A program made the position numbers and the translations under genes. The notes beneath the pieces are model-generated. The model saw nothing but the letters and a program-made list of their open reading frames with translations. It was not told where the DNA came from and did no database searches. Of a DNA stretch of 9,951 nucleotides, positions 5,881 to 9,951 are shown one piece after another; positions within the stretch are counted from its first letter, which is position 1, and each line of letters opens with the position of its first letter. The stretch lies in the NCBI GenBank assembly GCA_913049565.1, contig CAJWZG010000088.1, positions 1 through 9,951 of the forward strand. Reading direction: 5' to 3'. The stretch is from an uncultured Gammaproteobacteria bacterium (GTDB lineage: Bacteria > Pseudomonadota > Gammaproteobacteria > Pseudomonadales > Azotimanducaceae_A).

Positions 5881-7761
5881 TCAGGCCTCACTTGGTTTCT
5901 TTCGCACGGGACGCTTCTTTGCAGTCGTTTGCAGCTGCCCGTTATCTTTGACGCTAGACATCTTCTTCCGCCCGCGATTTTTCTCGCCGCTGCTTTTGTT
6001 CGATCGTGACTTGCCCACAAAGGTTTTCTTCCTCTTTTTGTCTTCACTAGGCTCTTCTGACAGACGAGAAATTTTTAGTTGCTGACCACATACCCAGGCC
6101 TTCTTCAGATCGACGAAGATTGGTTTTGGCATCCCCGTGGGCAACTCTACTATAGAGTGGCTGGGTTGTATGTCGATGCGACCGATGTTCTGCGCATCTA
6201 ACCCCGCTTCGTTGGCAATGGCACCTACGATGTTCCTAGGTTCAACGTCATGGTCATAGCCCACCTCGATGCGAAAAAGTTCCATGTCTGTAGCAGGAAC
6301 GATGTCTCCCCGATTTCCCTTCGGCTTATTTTTTGCTTCCCCAGATTGCTTTGATCTGCTGCGACTGTCCCTTGCGTCTTGGCGGGCATCAATGGGTCCT
6401 TTAGCTCCTGATCGTTCTTTTCGGGCTCTGCTCTCGGGTTTGACGAACAACGATCGTTCACCTAACGAAAGTTTTGCCAGTGCTGCGGCGATGTCTAGAG
6501 ATGGCAGGTCACTGTCTTGCTGGAGTTGCTCCAATATCCCTTTCATGAAAGCAAGATCCCCTTGCTTGATGGTGTCGGCGATACTTTGCTTGAAGTCAGC
6601 AATCCGCTTGTTATTGATTGTCTCGGTGCTTGGCAGCTTTAGCGGCTCTATTTTTTTGCGAGTCGCTCTTTCAATAGCGGCAAGCATGCGTCTTTCGCGA
6701 GGGGTGACGAACAAAATAGCGTCTCCCTGTCTGCCCGCTCGTCCTGTCCTGCCGATGCGGTGAATATAGGCTTCCGTGTCATAAGGGATGTCGTAATTGA
6801 TTACGTGGCTGATTCTCTCCACATCCAAACCCCTTGCGGCCACGTCCGTAGCGACCAGTACATCGAGTTGCGATGTTTTCAGTTTGTGAACCATCTGCTC
6901 GCGCTGCTTCTGGGGCATATCGCCGTTCATCGCGGCTGCCGCAAGCCCCCGCGCGATAAGCTTATCTGCTAGATCGGTGGTGGCTACTTTGGTGCGCGCA
7001 AAAATCAGCACGCCATCGAATGGTTCAACCTCGAGGATGCGAGTCAGCGCATCTAACTTATGCATCCCATCCACGAGCCAATAACGCTGCCGAATTGTTT
7101 CAGCCGTGGCGGTTTTCGTCTTGATTGACACATGTTTGGGATCTTTCAAATGGCGTTGCGCAATCTTTTCGATTGGCTTCGGTAGGGTGGCAGAAAACAA
7201 CGCAGTTTGTCGGTTATCCGGTGTCTGTTCGATGATCCACTCAACCTCGTCGATGAAACCCATCTGCAGCATTTCATCGGCTTCGTCCAAAACTACCGCC
7301 TGAACATTACCGAGCTTCAGTGTTCCTTTGCGAATATGGTCCATTACCCTGCCTGGGGTTCCAACGACGACTTGCACACCGCGTTTCAGGCTGCGGATTT
7401 GCCCCCCATACTCCTGTCCACCATAAATAGGTAAAACTTGAAAACTCTGAAGATTTGACGCGTAGGTTTGGAAGGCTTCAGCAACCTGAATGGCTAGTTC
7501 TCGGGTGGGTGCCAGCACTAAGATTTGGACATGTTTCTGAGTGAGATCCAGTCGAGACAATAGAGGCAGCGCGAAAGCAGCAGTCTTGCCGGTACCTGTT
7601 GGCGCGTGGGCAAGAATGTCTTCGCCGTTCAGCAGATGAGGTATGGCCTGAGATTGCACCGGTGAGGGTGCTTCATAACCTAGTTGCAACAAGGTTTTTA
7701 GCAGCGGCGTTGAAAGCGCCATGTCGCCAAAGGCGGGAACTGTAGTTTTATCAGTGGTCAT
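5881..7761 (-). CDS. deaD: ATP-dependent DEAD-box RNA helicase DeaD/CsdA
   Basis: Unwinds structured RNA in ribosome assembly, mRNA decay and cold adaptation. The 626-aa product has the full helicase core: Q motif (F11, Q36), motif I A-P-T-G-T-G-K-T at 53-60, Ia P-T-R-E-L at 85-89, Ib T-P-G-R at 135-138, II D-E-A-D at 159-162, III S-A-T at 190-192, and VI H-R-I-G-R-T-G-R at 334-341. A linker with charged repeats (about 445-490) leads to a DbpA/CsdA-type RNA-binding domain at about 492-567, beginning M-E-L-F-R-I-E-V-G. A Lys/Arg-rich disordered tail ends the protein. Length and layout match E. coli CsdA (629 aa). The start is fixed by alignment of the N-terminus, with AGGA a few bases before the ATG. 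It is divergent from the TonB receptor gene and not in an obvious operon. Whether it is cold-regulated cannot be read from its short leader. Confidence 0.97.
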   Translation of the reverse strand: MTTDKTTVPAFGDMALSTPLLKTLLQLGYEAPSPVQSQAIPHLLNGEDILAHAPTGTGKTAAFALPLLSRLDLTQKHVQILVLAPTRELAIQVAEAFQTYASNLQSFQVLPIYGGQEYGGQIRSLKRGVQVVVGTPGRVMDHIRKGTLKLGNVQAVVLDEADEMLQMGFIDEVEWIIEQTPDNRQTALFSATLPKPIEKIAQRHLKDPKHVSIKTKTATAETIRQRYWLVDGMHKLDALTRILEVEPFDGVLIFARTKVATTDLADKLIARGLAAAAMNGDMPQKQREQMVHKLKTSQLDVLVATDVAARGLDVERISHVINYDIPYDTEAYIHRIGRTGRAGRQGDAILFVTPRERRMLAAIERATRKKIEPLKLPSTETINNKRIADFKQSIADTIKQGDLAFMKGILEQLQQDSDLPSLDIAAALAKLSLGERSLFVKPESRARKERSGAKGPIDARQDARDSRSRSKQSGEAKNKPKGNRGDIVPATDMELFRIEVGYDHDVEPRNIVGAIANEAGLDAQNIGRIDIQPSHSIVELPTGMPKPIFVDLKKAWVCGQQLKISRLSEEPSEDKKRKKTFVGKSRSNKSSGEKNRGRKKMSSVKDNGQLQTTAKKRPVRKKPSEA

Positions 7762-7806
7762 GGTGTCCTAAGGCGCGAGGCCAAACGGAGAGTTTGGCAG
7801 GGGACG

Positions 7807-7848
7807 AGTATAACCTAACGTTGCCGGTCTGTTTGATTTACCAGACCG
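7807..7848 (-). promoter_or_regulatory. Possible deaD promoter with overlapping inverted repeat
   Basis: On the - strand TATACT (7812-7807) is a five-of-six -10 box about 45 bases before the deaD ATG. No TTG-type -35 is present at 16-18 bases. Instead a perfect inverted repeat, CGGTCTG at 7825-7831 and CAGACCG at 7842-7848 with a 10-base spacer, covers the -35 position. This arrangement suggests an operator for an activator or repressor acting on deaD, on the divergent receptor gene, or on both. The regulator is not identifiable. Confidence 0.4.
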
Positions 7849-7983
7849 CTATCTTTGTTGCCAGTGCGTCAGAGCCCGAGTAACTTTACGGTATTGGAAT
7901 GCGCGTTGATTTTACGCAGAACCATGTTAAGTTTCCCCCGCCGTTTCGACTTACGTCAAAGCTTTTAGGTCAAGCGGTCCTAC

Positions 7984-8017
7984 GACTCCAGGAGTGGAGT
8001 CTCAATGAAATGGGGAG
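7984..8017 (+). promoter_or_regulatory. Leader hairpin with GGA loop, and Shine-Dalgarno of the receptor gene
   Basis: GACTCC (7984-7989) and GGAGTC (7996-8001) form a perfect 6-bp stem with loop AGGAGT, so GGA is displayed in the loop. A second GGA lies inside the ribosome site GGGGAG (8012-8017), seven bases before ATG 8025. A GGA in a hairpin loop plus a GGA in the Shine-Dalgarno about 20 bases on is the pattern of CsrA/RsmA-repressed messages. The sequence facts are direct; CsrA control is inference. Confidence 0.4.
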
Positions 8018-8024
8018 ACTTATT

Positions 8025-9776
8025 ATGTTCGAGAGAACTAGAAAGACGCTGCTGCGCGGCGGTTTTTTATGCGTGTTTGGAGTAACCGTCGCGGGTGGTT
8101 CTACAGCCATGGCAGCGGATGAAATGATAGAGGAGGTCGTCGTCACAGGCTCATACTTGAAGCGGAGTGTTGAGGATTCTCCATCACCGCTCAACGTGGT
8201 GTCTTCGGCCGACATTGACGACTTGGGTGCGCAGTCGATTGCTGACGTGATTCAAACATTGCCATGGCAGTCGGGCAGCGTGAGCCGAAGCTCGAGTTTC
8301 GGTGGTGAGGGTGGTCGCGGTGCCATGACCATGAATCTCCGTAACCTAGGTCAGTCCTCCACGTTGGTGCTGGTCAACGGCAAGAGAAACGTTGCTAGCT
8401 TCTACGATGAAGGCGGTAATGCTGCAGTTGACGTCAACGCGCTTATCCCGAATATCGCGCTAGATCGCATCGAAATTGTTAAAGACGGTGCTTCTGCTCT
8501 ATACGGTTCTGACGCTATTGCTGGTGTTGTGAACTTCATCACCAAGAAAGACTTCGAAGGCTTTGATGTTCAGTATGAATTTCAGACAGACCATGAGACT
8601 AAGAAAGGGGACACCAATAATCTCCAGATGATTTTTGGTACCCAAGGTGATCGTGGTGGAGTGATTGTTTCCGCCGGTGTGCGAAACCAAGGTCGCATTA
8701 ATGTTTCAGATCGCTATGACCGCTTTGGCGGATCGACAGCGTCAGGCACCGGCCAGCCAGGACGCATCCACCCGCTAAGTGGGGCGGTTATTACCTGGGC
8801 CGACAATGGGCTTAATCCAGGTGAGGTGGTACCCGTCGCACAAAATGATGCCGGTAAAAACATCGCGTATTCAAATTATCCTCGCGCTGCGGACGGATCC
8901 AGTTACGGCAGAGCAGATGTTAATTGTGAGGATGCGGCAGCGGCTGGGGTCGGCGGGCCTTTGGGCGTTCTTGGAGCAGGCACGACCGCCTCCCCAGGAA
9001 ACACGTGCGCTTACGATTTTGGATCTTTTTTTCCGCTGCAGGGCGAGGAGTCCTCTCGACAATTCCATGTGCAGGGTTTCTATGATTTAGACGACAATGT
9101 GGAGGTCTATTACGAATTTGCGCACAGCGGATCGGAATTTAATCGCACCAATTCGTTGAACCCGAACGCGCCAGCACTGACTATTCCCACTGGTAATTTG
9201 GGCCTGATTGAGGACGCGTCGCGTCGAGGTATCGTACCTACCCCGTTGTCGAATGCGTCGCGCCTAATCGGCGGCACGGTCAACAGCTCTTATGAAGATC
9301 GTCCTATAACGACTGAATCGGTAATGGATAGAAACAACCAGCGTATGCAGTTGGGGGTCACTTGGGATCTCGAGCTTGCTGGTCGATCTTGGACAGCTGA
9401 CGTTTCCTATACAGCAAGCGAATTGGACCGGGCTCTGAGCGAGATACAAGACACTCAGTCTGTGGAAATGGAGCTTGCCATCAACGGTTTTGGTGGCCCA
9501 GCGTGTAACCCGTTTACGGGTGAAGCAGGTGAAGGTAACGCAGCCTATGCGGCTGCCGGCGGCGATTTTGCTGCTGGTCAGTGTTACTTCTTTAACCCAT
9601 TCGGGAACTCCGCGTTTGCTGCAGACGGATCTGCGCAAACAGATTTGACGCTGCGCAACCCGCCTGAGCTTTATCAATACCTCTTGGGGCGCACTACGAG
9701 TGACTCTCAATATCGTCAGCGCGTTATTGATGCGACTCTAGCGGGAGAGCTTTTCGATAACCTCCTCAATTTTTGA
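8025..9776 (+). CDS. TonB-dependent outer-membrane receptor, apparently truncated
   Basis: Outer-membrane active transporter powered by TonB-ExbBD; the substrate is unknown. ATG 8025 is chosen because GGGGAG at 8012-8017 is seven bases upstream and the product then starts with a classic signal peptide (K/R-rich front, hydrophobic core, A-M-A before A-D-E at about 30/31). An upstream in-frame ATG at 7899 would bury the signal. A TonB box E-E-V-V-V-T-G-S lies at 36-43. The plug domain at about 50-170 has N-L-R-N-L-G near 104-109, L-V-N-G-K-R near 116-121 and R-I-E-I-V-K-D-G-A-S-A-L-Y-G-S-D near 148-163. Barrel strands with long loops holding paired cysteines follow. The 583-aa product stops at D-N-L-L-N-F, right after A-T-L-A-G-E-L-F, where relatives of this large-loop type (commonly 850-1000 aa) continue. 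No other frame continues the barrel. The gene is therefore probably non-functional, or the locus is rearranged or misassembled. Early sequence looks intact, implying recent loss. Confidence 0.88.
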   Translation: MFERTRKTLLRGGFLCVFGVTVAGGSTAMAADEMIEEVVVTGSYLKRSVEDSPSPLNVVSSADIDDLGAQSIADVIQTLPWQSGSVSRSSSFGGEGGRGAMTMNLRNLGQSSTLVLVNGKRNVASFYDEGGNAAVDVNALIPNIALDRIEIVKDGASALYGSDAIAGVVNFITKKDFEGFDVQYEFQTDHETKKGDTNNLQMIFGTQGDRGGVIVSAGVRNQGRINVSDRYDRFGGSTASGTGQPGRIHPLSGAVITWADNGLNPGEVVPVAQNDAGKNIAYSNYPRAADGSSYGRADVNCEDAAAAGVGGPLGVLGAGTTASPGNTCAYDFGSFFPLQGEESSRQFHVQGFYDLDDNVEVYYEFAHSGSEFNRTNSLNPNAPALTIPTGNLGLIEDASRRGIVPTPLSNASRLIGGTVNSSYEDRPITTESVMDRNNQRMQLGVTWDLELAGRSWTADVSYTASELDRALSEIQDTQSVEMELAINGFGGPACNPFTGEAGEGNAAYAAAGGDFAAGQCYFFNPFGNSAFAADGSAQTDLTLRNPPELYQYLLGRTTSDSQYRQRVIDATLAGELFDNLLNF

Positions 9777-9795
9777 ATTTTTTCCGCTCATATCA

Positions 9796-9811
9796 AATAG
9801 GCAATCCTACT
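9796..9811 (-). terminator. Weak hairpin between the receptor and xdhB ends
   Basis: In the 40-base gap between the two convergent stops, 9796-9801 pairs with 9806-9811 (six pairs including one G-U) around a 4-base loop. On the - strand it follows the xdhB stop and is followed by an AT-rich stretch (TTGATAT). It may be a weak terminator for xdhB. The T-rich run at 9767-9783 on + has no GC-rich stem before it. Confidence 0.25.
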
Positions 9812-9816
9812 ATATC

Positions 9817-9951
9817 TTACAACTGCGCAAAATATAATCGCTCTGCCGTAGCAGGACTATCAAGGTTTGGATATTTGGCTTGTACGCAGGACAAGGCATG
9901 CGAATATGCAAAAAATACACTTATCGCTAGCATAAATGGTGGTTCACCAAC
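9817..9951 (-). CDS. xdhB: Xanthine dehydrogenase molybdopterin-binding subunit, C-terminal end (partial)
   Basis: The last 44 codons of a - strand gene enter from the right edge and end in TAA at 9819-9817. The peptide begins V-G-E-P-P-F-M-L-A-I-S-V-F-F-A and ends with L-D-S-P-A-T-A-E-R-L. The V-G-E-P-P segment followed by a helix and then the L-D-(S/A)-P-A-T-P-E-R-I type tail is the C-terminus of xanthine dehydrogenase large subunits. In that family the Glu of GEPP is the catalytic Glu at the molybdenum site. The enzyme oxidises hypoxanthine and xanthine to urate in purine breakdown. The rest of the gene, and any xdhA/xdhC neighbours, lie outside the window. The TonB receptor converges on it from 41 bases away; a receptor for purines or related compounds would make sense but is not shown. 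Another molybdenum hydroxylase of the same family is the main alternative. Confidence 0.82.
   Translation of the reverse strand, partial: VGEPPFMLAISVFFAYSHALSCVQAKYPNLDSPATAERLYFAQL

Noticed and set aside
8005..8085. 26-codon out-of-frame ORF (ATG 8005) overlapping the receptor start
   Set aside because: It has a GGAG nearby, but the product is Arg/Cys-rich and featureless, and the GGAG is part of the leader hairpin; there is no evidence that it is translated.
9264..9710. 148-aa - strand frame inside the TonB receptor
   Set aside because: It is antisense to a clearly coding region, is rich in Arg, Cys and Ser as expected of a shadow frame, and has no domain.
9777..9951. Series of small hairpins after the receptor, considered as a transposon end or retron/intron RNA
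   Set aside because: Most of this stretch is coding on the - strand (xdhB C-terminus), which explains the sequence; no terminal inverted repeat or intron boundary motif is seen.

Overview
The window looks like chromosomal DNA of a gammaproteobacterium, probably a marine or oligotrophic lineage of the Cellvibrionales/Halieaceae kind. The main evidence is the order gacA/uvrY, uvrC, pgsA, tRNA-Cys, a syntenic block typical of gammaproteobacteria, together with a CsdA-type DEAD-box helicase and a large TonB-dependent receptor of the kind common in marine heterotrophs. The lineage below class level is inferred from gene style only. No phage, CRISPR array or recognisable insertion sequence was seen.

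Left part (1-4271): a GacA/UvrY-type response regulator is split by a -1 frame change near 415-420. Its phosphoacceptor Asp is Glu, and it lies on the + strand ahead of a family 5-like uracil-DNA glycosylase, uvrC and pgsA. The glycosylase gene sits between the regulator and uvrC, which directly adjoin in E. coli. This puts base excision repair next to nucleotide excision repair. The tRNA-Cys(GCA) that normally follows pgsA in the same direction is here on the - strand, converging on pgsA, with its own promoter.

Middle part (4272-7761): a PaaI-like hotdog thioesterase on +, a YaiI/UPF0178 protein on -, a small two-helix membrane protein on +, then about 230 bases of G-rich non-coding sequence with foldable segments. 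After these comes deaD (csdA) on -. These look like separate single-gene units, not one pathway.

Right part (7762-9951): a divergent intergenic region carries a 7-bp inverted repeat near the deaD -10 box. A TonB-dependent receptor follows on +, whose translation leader has a hairpin with GGA in its loop. The receptor stops abruptly at 9776 with much of its barrel apparently missing. Forty bases later the - strand carries the last 44 codons of what reads as a xanthine dehydrogenase molybdopterin-binding subunit (xdhB), running in from beyond the right edge. The truncation therefore lies at the convergent end of the two genes, as a deletion, rearrangement or assembly join would produce.

The points most worth following up are the degenerate and split GacA-like regulator, the truncated receptor beside xdhB, the inverted tRNA-Cys, and the possible CsrA/RsmA-type leader. 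I found no clear new defence or mobile system.
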